From the NCBI GenBank assembly GCA_963799315.1, contig CAWCWP010000001.1, forward strand, positions 806,001 to 870,000: a stretch of 64,000 nt of DNA, given 5' to 3'. The position numbers were made by a program, and so were the translations under genes. The notes under the pieces are model-generated. The model did no database searches and had not been told where the DNA came from. It was given only the letters and a program-made list of their open reading frames with translations. Source of the stretch: Parerythrobacter_A sp963799315. Its GTDB lineage: Bacteria; Pseudomonadota; Alphaproteobacteria; Sphingomonadales; Sphingomonadaceae. This document shows, piece after piece, positions 9,397 to 20,947 of this stretch (the stretch's first letter is position 1; every line of letters starts with the position of its first letter).

Positions 9397-9982
9397 CTAT
9401 TTGCCCAGTTCGTCCAGCTTCTTCTGCATCTGCGCCATCTGCCTGTGCAGTTCGGCGATGTCTTCGCTGTTCGCTTCGGATGCTGTCGGGGCGGTATCGG
9501 TGCCGGACTTGCTGCCGGGCTTGCCCGGGCAGGATCGCATCGCCCATCGCCTTCATCATGGCCAGGTTCGTTTCGGCCATCTTGGCCAGCGGATTGCCCA
9601 TCGCCGCATTCACGATGCCGCCGGTAAACGCCTCGCGGATTTTCGTTTGGTTCTTGCGGAAATTGGCCATGCTCGCTTCGAGGTAGCTTGGCATCATCGC
9701 CTGCATGGAATTGCCGTACATCGCGATCAGGTCGCGCAGGAAACTGACCGACAGCATTTCGGAACCCGACGCTTCCTCGTCCATGATGATCTGCGTCAGG
9801 ATGGAGCGCGTGATGTCGTCCCCGCTCTTGGCATCGACAACCTTGAAGTCGATCCCCTCGCGCGTCATTTTGCCCAGATCGTCCAGCGTGATGTAGCTGG
9901 ACGTGCCGGTGTTGTAGAGACGCCGGTTGGCGTATTTCTTGATGATAGTGGGCTGGCCGTCGGCCAGCGGCTTCTTCGCCAT
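9397..9982 (-). CDS. phaR: Polyhydroxyalkanoate synthesis repressor PhaR (one-base frameshift)
   Basis: After correction this is a 194-residue regulator of polyhydroxyalkanoate granules. The N-terminal DNA-binding domain has the hallmark IIKKYANRRLYNTGTSSYI and DDLGKM; the middle holds the PHB-accumulation domain repeats (LTQIIMDEE, SVSFLRDLI). The true C-terminus is an amphipathic helix ending KKLDELGK, read in a second frame. The frame breaks near 9528 at GCCCGGGCAAG, where one G fewer restores the family sequence. Without correction the frame runs into proS. The gene sits between alr and proS; no pha synthesis genes are in the window. Confidence 0.85.
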
Positions 9983-10065
9983 GTCACTCTCCCGCGATGC
10001 TGTGTGGATTTTGCATTAGCAGGTGCAGCAAGTGCGGCGCAACATATTGCGCACAATTCCGCCCG

Positions 10066-11133
10066 TTATCGCGCGTGACGCGCATACCGCTGTCCCAGCG
10101 TGGTCAGCAATTCATATTGCGACAGGCCGGTTCGCGTGGCTTCCTGCGGAAGGTCGAATGGCACCGAAAGCCAGTCCCCGTCCCGGCAAGGCGGCGCATC
10201 GGTGACATCGACCACGATCATGTCCATCGACACGGTGCCCAGGACCGGACAGTCCACGCCTTGCCATTGCAAAGCGCCGCCCTTGCCCCGCGCCCGCAGG
10301 AACCCGTCGGCGTAGCCGAGCGAAACGATCGCGGTTTGCATGGTGCGGTCGGCGATGAAGCGACCGTTATAACCGACCGCATCGCCTGCGCCGATGGTGC
10401 GGGTCTGGATGATGGCGGCCTCTACATGGGCGACTTGCGCAAGGTGATCGGCCAGCGCGGCGACGGGCACGCCGCCATAGAGCGCGAGGCCGGGACGAGT
10501 CAGGTCGAACGCATAGTCCGGACCGAGCGCGACGCCCGCGCTGTTTGCGAGGCTGAGAATGCGATGCGGCACTGCTGCGGCTGCGTCGCGGAACAGGACG
10601 CATTGGCGCGCATTTGCCGCACTGTCTTCGTCGGCGCTGGACAGATGCGACATCAATGTATCCACATTCAGCGCGGCCAGCGCTTCATCGGCGAGATCGC
10701 CCATGCCGAGGCCGAGCCGGTTGATGCCCGTGTCGACCATCACATGACACGCGCCGCCGCCTGCCTCACGCCATACGCGCGCCTGGTGGATGCTGTTGAC
10801 GACCGGCACCACGCCGGTGGCGATGGCGTAGTCCGCCTCCGCGCGCGTATTCGCACCGTGCAGCACAGCGATGCTGCTGGCGGGTACATGCGCCAGCGCC
10901 GCCGGCACCTCGGACCAGTGCGCGACGAAGAACGCAGCCGCTCCTGAATCGCGCAGTACCGGCAGGCAGATATCGGTACCCAGCCCGTAACAATCCGCCT
11001 TGATCGCCGCGCCTGCCTTTGCGGTGCCCGACAGACGATCCATCGCGCGCCAGTTCGCCGCCAGCGCGCCCGTATCGACAGTCAGGCGCAGCGCGCGTGG
11101 CGGTTCAGTCGGCGAAATCACGCGGCGGTCCAT
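10066..11133 (-). CDS. alr: Alanine racemase
   Basis: A 355-residue PLP enzyme that makes D-alanine for peptidoglycan. The PLP lysine is Lys45 in AAIKADCYGLG. The second catalytic residue lies in the C-terminal domain at VGYNGRF, and CPVLGTVSMDM is the conserved dimer-site motif. The start MDRRVISPTEPP (ATG 11133) overlaps the end of the upstream transporter gene by 29 bases. The open frame continues further upstream but enters that transporter. The transporter is of a general metabolite:H+ type, so no substrate link is implied. Confidence 0.93.
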   Translation of the reverse strand: MDRRVISPTEPPRALRLTVDTGALAANWRAMDRLSGTAKAGAAIKADCYGLGTDICLPVLRDSGAAAFFVAHWSEVPAALAHVPASSIAVLHGANTRAEADYAIATGVVPVVNSIHQARVWREAGGGACHVMVDTGINRLGLGMGDLADEALAALNVDTLMSHLSSADEDSAANARQCVLFRDAAAAVPHRILSLANSAGVALGPDYAFDLTRPGLALYGGVPVAALADHLAQVAHVEAAIIQTRTIGAGDAVGYNGRFIADRTMQTAIVSLGYADGFLRARGKGGALQWQGVDCPVLGTVSMDMIVVDVTDAPPCRDGDWLSVPFDLPQEATRTGLSQYELLTTLGQRYARHAR

Positions 11134-12750
11134 CGGGCAATCCCCACCAGGCAACGACCAGCCCGAATGCGACCACCACCCAGGTGTACCACAGGCCCGC
11201 ATAGATATCGCCGGTGCGCGCCACGATGATGCCTGCGATCAGCGGCAGGAACCCGCCTAGATACCCCGCGCCGATATGATACGGGATCGACATCGAACTG
11301 TAGCGGATGCGCGGCGGAAACATTTCCGACAGCAGCGCCGCCACCGACCCGTAGGTCAGCGCCGACAGAGCAGCCAGCACCAGCAGCAGGCCGAGGATGC
11401 CGATCAGGTTGAGCAGCGGCGGGCGTCTGGCGCGAGAAATCGAAGCCGTAGCGTTCCAGCGCCGCTTCGATGCCTGCCGAACGGGCTGCGCCATCCTCCA
11501 GCCAGTCGTCACCGATAGCCACCGGCTCGCCCCCCACGGCCAGCGAAAGCTGCGCCGCCGGTTCGATCTCGTAAGCCACGCCCTTGGCGGTCAGAGTTTC
11601 CAGCAACTTGCCGCAATCGGTCTGTTCGGAATCGAACAGTTCGGCGAACGGATCGGTGACGCATTGCTGGCCCGAAACGGTCACGGCGTTTTGCGTATTG
11701 GCCTGCGCCAGCTGCGGATTGGCGAGGCTGCCCATTGCCCAGAAGGCCGGGAACAGCAGCACCAGCGCCAACAGCGCGCCGACGATAATCGGCTTCTTGC
11801 GCCCCACCCTGTCCGACCATCGGCCGACGACAAGGTAGAAGCCCATCGAGATCAGTCCGGCGGTGAAGAGGACCAGCTCGACGGTCAGTTCGTCCATCCG
11901 CATCGGACCGCGCAGGAAGCAGAGACCGGAAAAGAACGCAGTGTACCAGATCGTCGTCAGCACACCGGTGACGCCGAACAGCGCCACGAAGATGCGCTTC
12001 TTGTTGCCGGGATAGGTGAAGCTTTCGATGAACGGATTGTTCGCCGTTTCGCCCGCTGCCTTCATCGCGTCGAACACCGGGCTTTCCGACAGTTTCAGCC
12101 GCATCCACAGCGATATGCCGAGCAGGGCGATGGACAGCAGGAACGGCACGCGCCAGCCCCACGCGACGAAATCATCGGCCGGGATCAGGAACCGGCACAG
12201 CAGCACGACCGCGATGCTCAGCACGAATCCGCCCGCCACGCTGGCCTGGATGAAGCTGGTGTAAAAGCCGCGCTTTTCCGGCAGGCGCATGTTCGGCAAC
12301 ATAGATCGCCGCGCCGCCATATTCGCCGCCCAGCGCAAGGCCTTGCAGGATGCGGAACAGGATCACGATGATCGGGGCGGCGATACCGATAGTCGCGGCG
12401 CTGGGGATCATGCCGACGCCCGCCGTCGCCACGCCCATCAGGGTCACCGTGACGAGAAAGGTGTATTTGCGCCCCAGCTTGTCGCCAAGATAGCCGAACA
12501 GGATGGCGCCCAGCGGCCGGAACCCGAACCCGACGGCGAAACCGGCCCAGACCAGCAGCAGTTGCAGCGTTTCGTTTCCGCTTGGGAAAAACGCCGCGCC
12601 GATCAGGCTGGCAAGCGTTCCGTAGATGAAAAAATCATACCATTCGAACACCGTGCCTGCCGAACTGGCGGCGATGACCAGGCGGATTTCCTTGTCGGTC
12701 GGTTCGTGCTGAACCGTCCCGCCCGCTGTTGCGAATGCTGCCTGTTCCAA
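11105..12750 (-). CDS. MFS transporter, metabolite:H+ symporter (MHS/ProP-like) type, two frameshifts
   Basis: Corrected, this encodes about 547 residues. The N-terminus shows the MHS signature: SSAGTVFEWYDFFIYGTLA, then FGFRPLGAILFGYLGDKLGR and RILQGLALGGEYGGAAIYV. The frame breaks near 12310 (one A too many in GGAAAAGC) and near 11430 (one C too many in ACGCCCGCC). Removing these joins the three frames into a continuous 12-helix protein. An unusual loop of about 90 residues lies between the TM8-like segment (LVLLFPAFWAMGSLA) and TM9 (LIGILGLLLVLAALSAL); it contains two cysteines (QQCVTDP, TDCGKL) and is probably periplasmic. The substrate is unknown; ProP-like osmolyte or carboxylate transport is possible. 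Confidence 0.8.
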
Positions 12751-12769
12751 AACCCTGTGTCCTCCCCCG

Positions 12770-13228
12770 TCACGCTGTTGCGAAGGCGGTTACCGCACTC
12801 CTTCGTGATTGCAAAGCGCCGCGCGCCGCCCTCCACGGCAGGCGTATCGCGCCATGCCGCGCGGGGTAGGCGCGCGCCGTGTCGAGCAATTCGATATCCC
12901 GCCATTCCGGTGCGGGGCCGGTGCCTGCGAGCCAGTTCGAAAGCTGCGCATCGGCCTTGGCAATATCGGCGCCAGTGCGTCCGCAGATGTCGCCCAGAAA
13001 AACTGCCGCCGCCGCCTGTCCGATGGCGCATGCCGTTACCCGCGCGCCTGGCATGGCAATCGCCCCGCCCTTTGCCACGTCGAATCCAAGCTCCAGCGCA
13101 CTGCCACATGTGTCCGACCGCGCGGATCCCTTGAATGCTGCAACCTCGCCCATCGGATAATCGGCAAGCGTCACCGCCAGCGCCAGTATCTCCGGCGTGT
13201 AGAGCGTTGCCACCTGCGGGCGCGCCAT
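12770..13228 (-). CDS. Iron-sulfur cluster assembly scaffold protein (NifU/IscU N-domain like)
   Basis: A 152-residue protein beginning MARPQVATLYTPEILALAV. Three conserved cysteines are visible, at SDTCGSALEL, VTACAIGQAAAAV and GDICGRTG. These match the three scaffold cysteines of NifU/IscU-type proteins that hold a nascent Fe-S cluster. The alphaproteobacterial form is a small stand-alone protein, often near cvpA and radA, as here. Start ATG 13228 lies just beyond the cvpA stop; the longer open frame upstream is cvpA read in another frame. Confidence 0.75.
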   Translation of the reverse strand: MARPQVATLYTPEILALAVTLADYPMGEVAAFKGSARSDTCGSALELGFDVAKGGAIAMPGARVTACAIGQAAAAVFLGDICGRTGADIAKADAQLSNWLAGTGPAPEWRDIELLDTARAYPARHGAIRLPWRAARGALQSRRSAVTAFATA

Positions 13229-13230
13229 TG

Positions 13231-13735
13231 CTAGCGCGGTTCGTCCGGATCGTCGGGTTCGCCCCGCAGCGCGGCGCGGCGCTCGTCGATCATCTGCACC
13301 ATCGCATTGGAAGAGCTGTCGATGACGGGATAGGTCCGCGCCGTGGTAATCCACGCAGGTCGGCCCGCAACGCCCCACACCGTGTCATATCCCAGCACCA
13401 GCAGCGAAAACGCGATGATCACGATTACCGCACCCTTGATCGCGCCAAAGCCGAAGCCGAGCACCCGGTCGATCGGCCCCAGCAGCGAATTGCGCGATGC
13501 CTCCCCCACATTGCCGGCAATCAGCTTCATCGCGGCATAGGGCACCAGCAGCAGCAACACGAAGCACAGGATCGCCGTGGGCGTGCTGTACCCGGTGTAC
13601 GGGCGAAACGGCGGTATAGAGCGGCGTATGCAGGTAATGGATCGCGAAAATGGCGAGGAACCAAGACGCGAGCGACAGCACTTCCTGCACCAGCCCGCGC
13701 ATGAACCCACCGATGGCGGCCACGCCGACGATGCA

Positions 13736-13763
<28 letters not shown>
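13231..13763 (-). CDS. cvpA: CvpA family membrane protein (two frameshifts)
   Basis: Corrected length is about 176 residues. The protein starts MSGFDIIVL and continues in a second frame with AAIGGFMRGLVQEVLSLA and WFLAIFAIHYLHTP, then in a third with LCFVLLLLVPYAAMKLIAG and GPIDRVLGFGFGAIKGAV. These are the CvpA membrane helices and the conserved LDR-LG-G-GA-KG signature. The breaks are near 13735 and near 13610 (CCC for CC); each is one extra base. CvpA is needed for colicin V production in E. coli and for envelope stability elsewhere. The start overlaps the radA end by 28 bases. Confidence 0.75.
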
Positions 13764-15178
<1,415 letters not shown>

Positions 15179-15251
15179 GATCGCTGCTATAGTCGGAACA
15201 GAGCCGGAACGCAATTGCGTCCGTGCGCTTGGAAGCGGGCATCACGCCGCC

Positions 15252-17593
15252 ATGCGCCAGAAGGAACTCCGCATCGCCCTGGTCTGTTATGGCGGCGTCA
15301 GCCTCGCGGTCTACATGCACGGCGTCACCAAGGAAGTCTGGAAGCTGGCCCGCGCGAGCCGCGACTTTCACGCGCGATGCGCCGCCGGCGAGACGGCGTC
15401 GAAGCGGTCTATCGCGATCTGCTGGCGCATATCGAGGAACGAGCACGATCTGCGCTTGCGGGTGCTGCCCGACATCCTGACGCGGTGCGAGCGCAGGCGG
15501 GATCAATGCGGTCTTTCTGGCGCAGGCGATCCATTCCGGCCATTCGCTCGAACCGCTGACCGATATGTGGCTCGACAATGCCGATGTCGACAAGCTGGTC
15601 GATCCCGCCGCGCGGCCCGATGTGGCGGTTATGCCAAGGTCTGGGCGCAGCCCTTCGCATGGTGGCTGTTCAACCGGCCCGGAAACCGCTGTTTGCCGAA
15701 ACGGTTGCGCCCGAAACGCGCGCCGAGGTGCGGCGCAAGGTTGGCGCGCCTGATCCGCGGGCGCTGGTTCCAGCCGCCCTTTTCCGGAGCGGGCTTTTCA
15801 GCGCCTGCTGCATCGACGCGTTCACGGCCATGGCAGCAACGCCGGCCGAAGAGCCGTTGCTGCCGCCGGGCCATCCGATCGACCTGTTCGTGACCGCGAC
15901 CGATTTTCACGGCCATATCGAGACGCTGCGCCTCAACAGCCCGCCCGTCGTGCAGGAAACCGAACACCGCCTGCCGATCGGTTTCGAGGCCGCAGACGCC
16001 GGCGGAGGGCGGCACGATGCTGGCCGATCCGTTGGAGCTGACCATGGCAGCGCGCGCCACGGCGAGCTTTCCCGGCGCATTCCCGCCGCTCACGCATCGC
16101 AGAGATCGACGGGCTGGCCAACGACGCAAAGGACGCGATGGCACGGGCGCGAGGCGTTTCTGCGCCGACAGTCATGCCCGTGCATATCCGGCGCAGGCGC
16201 GCTGGACAACGTGTCGCTGATCGACGGATCGGTGCTGGTCAACAAGCCGTTCGACAGGCGCCATCGAGGCGCTTGCAGGGCCGCCCGGCCCAGCGCGAGG
16301 TGGATCGCCGCTTCGTCTATATCGATCCCCGCCCCGACCGCTTCGGCGGCGCCCGAAGAGGCCGCGAGCGCGCACGGTCGGCTTCTTCGGCGCGATCTTC
16401 GGTTCGCTCTCGACCATCCCGCGCGAACAGCCGATCCGCGACAATCTGGAAGTGCTGGAACGGCAATCGCGCGAGGCGGAGCGGCTGCGCGCGATGGTGC
16501 ACGGCGCTGCGGCCCGAGGTGGAAGCGGCGGTGGAGAGGCTGTTCGGGCGCACCCTGCTGCTCGACCGGCCCACGCCGCGACGCCTCGCCAACTGGCGCA
16601 GCAAGGCGCAGCAGGCCGCCGCGCAGGCGGCGGGCTTCGCCTATCAGTTCCTATGCGCAGGCCAAGTTCACCGGCGATTCTCGACGAGCTGGCGGCGCTC
16701 GTGCGCGAGGCGGCAGCCGAGGCCGAAGCGCCCGACGCCCGCGCCGATCGCGGCGGCGTTTCGCGCGAGCTTGACGCGCGACGGGCTTGACCAGCCTCGG
16801 CGCGCCGAAAGGCGGGGCCAGCGACGCAGGCCATCGCGTTTTTCCGCGCGCACGATCTCGGCTTTCGCTTGCGCCGCTTGCGCCTGCTGGCGCGCCGTCT
16901 GTCGCGCGATTGGGATGCGGACCCGACGCATGGACGACAGCGCTGTCGACGATGCGCGCGACGTCGATCTACGAAATCCTGGCGCTGTATTTCGAACAGC
17001 GACAGCAGCCGAGATCTCGGTGCCGAATCGGATCGCCGCGCTGGCGCCATGCTGACCGGCAGCGTGCTGGACACGTCTGGCGACGCTGCGAGCAATCTGA
17101 TCGAGATCGACGACGCAGGCCGAAGCGATGCTGGCCGACGCGCTGCAGGCGATGCCGCAGAACCTGCGACGGCGTATGCTGCTGACCTATCTCGGCTTTC
17201 CCTATTACGATATCGCCACCCTGCCCCTGATGCGCCACGAAGGGCTGACCGAGTTCGATCCGGTCAAGGTCGACCGGATCAGCCCCGATGATGCGCGCAG
17301 CATCCGCGAAGGCGGCGCACGGGCCACGTTGCGCGGCACCGAGTTCTACAATTTCGGCGCGTTCTTCAGCCGCGCCTATCGCGAGAACGATTATCTGTGG
17401 GGCCGCCTGCACGGCGCAGAACGGATGATCGACCTGGTATGCTCGACCCTGCCGGACGGGCTGCCCGACACCGAATGCCGCGCCTTCAAGAGACGCGCTT
17501 TCCTCGCGATTCTCGACACCGAGGAAGGCGCGGTTGAAAGCCGGATCGCGCCTGATCGAGACCATCCGCGCTGAAGTGAACGCACGGCTGTAG
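15252..17593 (+). pseudogene. Patatin-like phospholipase, more than ten frameshifts
   Basis: The span would encode about 780 residues, the usual size of the long patatin-like proteins in sphingomonads. Fragments in all three frames align in order: RIALVCYGGVSLAVYMHG at the start, LRLRVLPDILT then the nucleophile elbow GASAGGINAVFLAQA, LARLIRGRWFQPPFSG, the second catalytic region LIDGSVLVNKPF, then RRRMLLTYLGFPYYDIAT and a C-terminus ending RLIETIRAEVNARL at 17593. The catalytic dyad Ser (GASAGG) and Asp (DGS) are therefore encoded. At least ten frame changes lie in 2.3 kb, far denser than in neighbours. Either the gene is decaying or this stretch has poor consensus; I favour the latter because radA and dnaJ beside it are also broken. 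Confidence 0.75.
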
Positions 17594-17605
17594 GCCACAG
17601 CGTGC

Positions 17606-18742
17606 CTAGCCGCTGAACGCATCTTTCAGCTTGTCGAAGAAGCCACGGCTTTCCGGGCATTCCTCGCCCGTTTCGGTTTCGCGGAACTGGCACAGCGATA
17701 TCGCGCTGTGCCTTGCTGAGCTTGGTCGGCGTTTCCACCGCGATTTCCACCACCATGTCGCCACGCCCGCGCCCTTGCAGCACCGGCATCCCGGCGCCGC
17801 GCACGCGCAGCTGCTTGCCGGACTGGATGCCGGCGGGAATATCGACGGTGTTCGTTTCGCCAGACAGGTCCGGAATATCCACGCTGCCGCCCAGCGCGGC
17901 GGTGGTGAAGGTGATCGGCACCCGCGTCGCCAGCGTCGTGCCTTCGCGCTCGAACACGTTGCTGGGCGTGACATGGACGAAGATATACAGATCGCCCGCC
18001 GGCGCGCCGCTCGGCCCGGCCTCGCCCTTGCCGGACAGGCGGATGCGCGTGCCGGTATCGACGCCGGGCGGAATGTCCACTTCCAGCGTTTCGGCCTTGT
18101 CGACCCGGCCTTCGCCGCGACAGCCGTCGCACGGGTCTTCGATAACTTCGCCGCGCCCGTGGCAGGTCGGGCATGGCCGCTCGACCACGAACAAGCCCTG
18201 CTTGGCGCGCACCTTGCCAAAGCCGTTGCACATCGAACAGCCGCGCGTACCGGTGCCCGGCGTCGCGCCGCTGCCGTTGCAGTCGTCGCACGCGCGCGAG
18301 ACCTCGATCTCGATCTCGGACGATCTTGCCGTGGAACGCTTCTTCCAGGCTGATTTGCATGTCGTAACCGCAGATCCGCCCCGCGCCGCGCGCGCTGTTG
18401 CCCGCCCATGCCGCCGCCACCGCCGAATGCGCTGCCGAAGATCGTCTCGAAGATGTCGCCGATATCGCCGAAATCCTGCGGCCCGCCGCCACCGCCGCCG
18501 CCCATGCCTTGCTGGAACGCGTCGTGACCGAACCGGTCGTAGGCCGCGCGCTTCTGCGGGTCTTTCAGGCAATCGTAGGCAACGCTGATCGCCTTGAACC
18601 GCGTTTCCGCCTCGGCATCGCCGGGATTGCGGTCGGGATGATACTTCATCGCCAGCTTGCGATAGGCGGATTTCAGCTGCGCACCATCGGCCCCGCGTTC
18701 CACCTCGAGCAATTCGTAAAAATCGATGTCGGTAGCAGCCAT
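17606..18742 (-). CDS. dnaJ: Chaperone protein DnaJ (three frameshifts)
   Basis: Corrected length is 377 residues. The J domain is intact (YELLEVERGADGAQLKSAY, with KYHPDRNPGD holding the HPD). A Gly/Phe linker follows, then the zinc domain with four CxxCxGxG repeats (CDDCNGSG, CSMCNGFG, CPTCHGRG, CDGCRGEG), the substrate-binding domain and the end FFDKLKDAFSG. The frame breaks near 18368, 18322 and 17700; each is one extra base and removal restores the family sequence. DnaJ stimulates the DnaK ATPase. The gene lies 86 bases downstream of dnaK beyond a terminator, so it depends on read-through or its own weak promoter. Confidence 0.92.
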   Translation of the reverse strand: MAATDIDFYELLEVERGADGAQLKSAYRKLAMKYHPDRNPGDAEAETRFKAISVAYDCLKDPQKRAAYDRFGHDAFQQGMGGGGGGGPQDFGDIGDIFETIFGSAFGGGGGMGGQQRARRGADLRLRHANQPGRSVPRQDRPRSRSRSRARATTATAAARRRAPVRAAVRCATALARCAPSRACSWSSGHARPATGAAKLSKTRATAVAAKAGSTRPKRWKWTFRPASIPARASACPARARPGRAARRRAICISSSMSRPATCSSAKARRWRRGCRSPSPPPRWAAAWIFRTCLAKRTPSIFPPASSPASSCACAAPGCRCCKGAGVATWWWKSRWKRRPSSARHSAISLCQFRETETGEECPESRGFFDKLKDAFSG

Positions 18743-18771
18743 TACCGGCCCCCAGTTTCAATAAGCGCAAA

Positions 18772-18812
18772 CAAAAAGAGGGCCGCCGCACCCGTAGGAG
18801 CAGCGGCCCTGT
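18772..18812 (-). terminator. Rho-independent terminator after dnaK
   Basis: Read on the minus strand, the arm AGGGCCGC and its complement GCGGCCCT flank a loop of about 16 bases and are followed by TCTTTTTG. It lies in the dnaK-dnaJ gap and should attenuate transcription entering dnaJ, making dnaK more abundant than dnaJ. Confidence 0.8.
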
Positions 18813-18828
18813 TCATCAGGTATGTGCG

Positions 18829-20776
18829 TTAGCTCTTGGAGCTGTCGTCGCTGGTTTCGGAGTCATTTTCGGCGTCGACTTCGGAGAACTCGGCGTCGAC
18901 GACATCGTCTTCTGCCGGCAGCCGCATCGCCATCATTGCCTTCGGAACCGGCATTGGCCTGTTCCTTTTCATAGACCTGCTGGCCCATTTTCATGGCAAC
19001 TTCGGTCAACGCGGCGGTCTTGGCGTTGATCTCTTCCGTATCGTCGCCTTCCAGCGCCGTCTTGGTTTCGGCCAGCGCCGCTTCGACCGCGGACTTGGTC
19101 TCGGCGTCGATGGCGTCGCCATGTTCGTCGAGCTGTTTCTGCGTGGCGTGGACCAGGCTGTCAGCCTGATTGCGCGCTTCGGCCTGTTCGCGGCGCTTCT
19201 TGTCTTCGTCCGCGAACTTCTCCGCGTCCTGCACCATCTGGTCGATATCCGCATCGGACAGACCGCCCGATGCCTGGATCTTGATCGACTGCTCCTTGCC
19301 GGTGCCCTTGTCCTTGGCGCTGACATTCACGATGCCGTTTGCATCGATGTCGAACGTCACTTCGATCTGCGGCACGCCGCGCGGCGCGCTGGGAATGCCG
19401 AGCAGGTCGAAATTGCCGAGCAGCTTGTTGTCCGCCGCCATCTCGCGTTCGCCCTGATGCACCTTGATGGTGACCGCCTGCTGGTTGTCCTCGAAAGTGG
19501 AGAACGTCTGGCTTTTCTTGGTCGGGATCGTGGTGTTGCGATCGATCATGCGGGTGAACACGCCGCCCGCCGTTTCGATACCCAGCGACAGCGGCGTCAC
19601 GTCGAGCAGCAGCACGTCCTTGACGTCGCCCTGCAACACGCCTGCCTGGATGGCCGCGCCCATCGCAACCACCTCGTCGGGGTTCACGCCGGTATGCGGT
19701 TCCTTGCCGAAGAACTTTTGCACGGCTTCGCGCACCTTGGGCATCCGCGTCATGCCGCCGACCAGCACGACTTCGTCGATCTCGCTGGAGGAGACACCGG
19801 CATCGGCCAGCGCCTTCTTCATCGGTTCCTTGGTGCGTTCGATCAGCTTGGCGACCATCTTTTCCAGATCGGTACGGGTGATCGTTTCCACCAGGTGCAG
19901 CGGCGTGGTTGCGCCGCCTTCCATGCGGGCGGTGATGAAGGGCAGGTTCACTTCGGTGGTCTGCGCGCTGGACAGCTCGATCTTGGCCTTTTCGGCAGCT
20001 TCCTTGAGCCGCTGCAATGCCAGCTTGTCCGTGCGAAGGTCCATGTTCTCCTTCGATTTGAACTGGTCCGCGAGGTATTCGACCACGGCGGTATCGAAGT
20101 CTTCGCCGCCAAGGAACGTGTCGCCATTGGTGGACTTCACCTCGAACACGCCATCGCCGATTTCCAGGATGGATACGTCGAACGTGCCGCCGCCAAGGTC
20201 ATAGACCGCGATGGTCTTGCCGTCGTCCTTGTCCAGCCCATAGGCCAGCGCGGCCGCCGTCGGCTCGTTGATGATGCGCAGCACTTCGAGACCGGCGATC
20301 TGGCCGGCATCCTTGGTCGCCTGACGCTGGGCGTCGTTGAAATAGGCGGGCACGGTAATGACGGCCTGCGTCACGGTTTCGCCAAGATAGCTTTCGGCGG
20401 TTTCCTTCATCTTTTGCAGGATGAAGGCGCTGACCTGGCTGGGCGAATACTCTTCGCCACCGGCCTTGACCCACGCATCGCCATTCTTGCCCTTGACGAT
20501 GTCGTAGGGGACGAGCGCGGTGTCTTTCTTGGTGATCGGATCGTCGAAGCGGCGGCCGATAAGGCGCTTCACCGCGAAGATCGTGTTGTCGCCGTTCGTC
20601 ACCGCCTGCCGCTTGGCAGGCTGGCCGATCAGGCGTTCGCCGTCCTTGGTAAAGGCGACGATGGAAGGCGTCGTGCGCGCGCCTTCGGAATTTTCGATAA
20701 CCTTGGGCTTGCCGCCATCCATCACGGCAACGCAGCTGTTGGTGGTGCCGAGGTCGATACCGATTACTTTAGCCAT
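18829..20776 (-). CDS. dnaK: Chaperone protein DnaK (Hsp70), one frameshift near the C-terminus
   Basis: Corrected length is 648 residues. The ATPase domain opens MAKVIGIDLGTTNSCVAVMD and contains IINEPTAAALAYG and VYDLGGGTFDVSILE. The substrate domain and helical lid follow. The last 30 residues are shifted by one extra base near 18917; corrected, the tail is acidic and begins EDDVVDAEFSEVD, the usual DnaK ending, with the stop at 18829. The start ATG 20776 is fixed by homology; the open frame begins slightly upstream. Expression is probably heat-inducible from the sigma-32 promoter at 20870-20899. Confidence 0.96.
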
Positions 20777-20869
20777 TATTTCCCCATTTCGTCTTGCATT
20801 GGTTGGACGCCGTCCCATGCGCTCCCCGCAATGCAGCAGAACGGGTCGGACAGCTCGTTAGTGACGGCG

Positions 20870-20899
20870 ATATAGGTGCGGTTTCGGTTGGCACAAGGG
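20870..20899 (-). promoter_or_regulatory. Sigma-32 (RpoH) type promoter of dnaK
   Basis: On the minus strand CCCTTG is followed, 17 bases after the CTTG, by CCTATAT. This matches the alphaproteobacterial RpoH consensus CTTG-N17/18-CYTATNT at every defined position. It lies about 95 bases before the dnaK ATG, predicting a leader of roughly 85 bases. Confidence 0.75.
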
Positions 20900-20947
20900 A
20901 CACCGCACGCTACATCCACCGCCAGTATCGAGCAGGAGAATTGCACC

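Noticed and set aside
7817..9982. A single 721-codon reading frame joining phaR and proS
   Set aside because: PhaR family sequence continues in another frame to its own stop at 9397, and proS has its own TTG start with a ribosome site. One extra G in phaR creates the apparent fusion.
18836..20875. A 679-codon open frame antisense to dnaK
   Set aside because: It is the shadow of a highly biased, GC-rich gene; its translation has no recognisable domain and dnaK on the other strand is certain.
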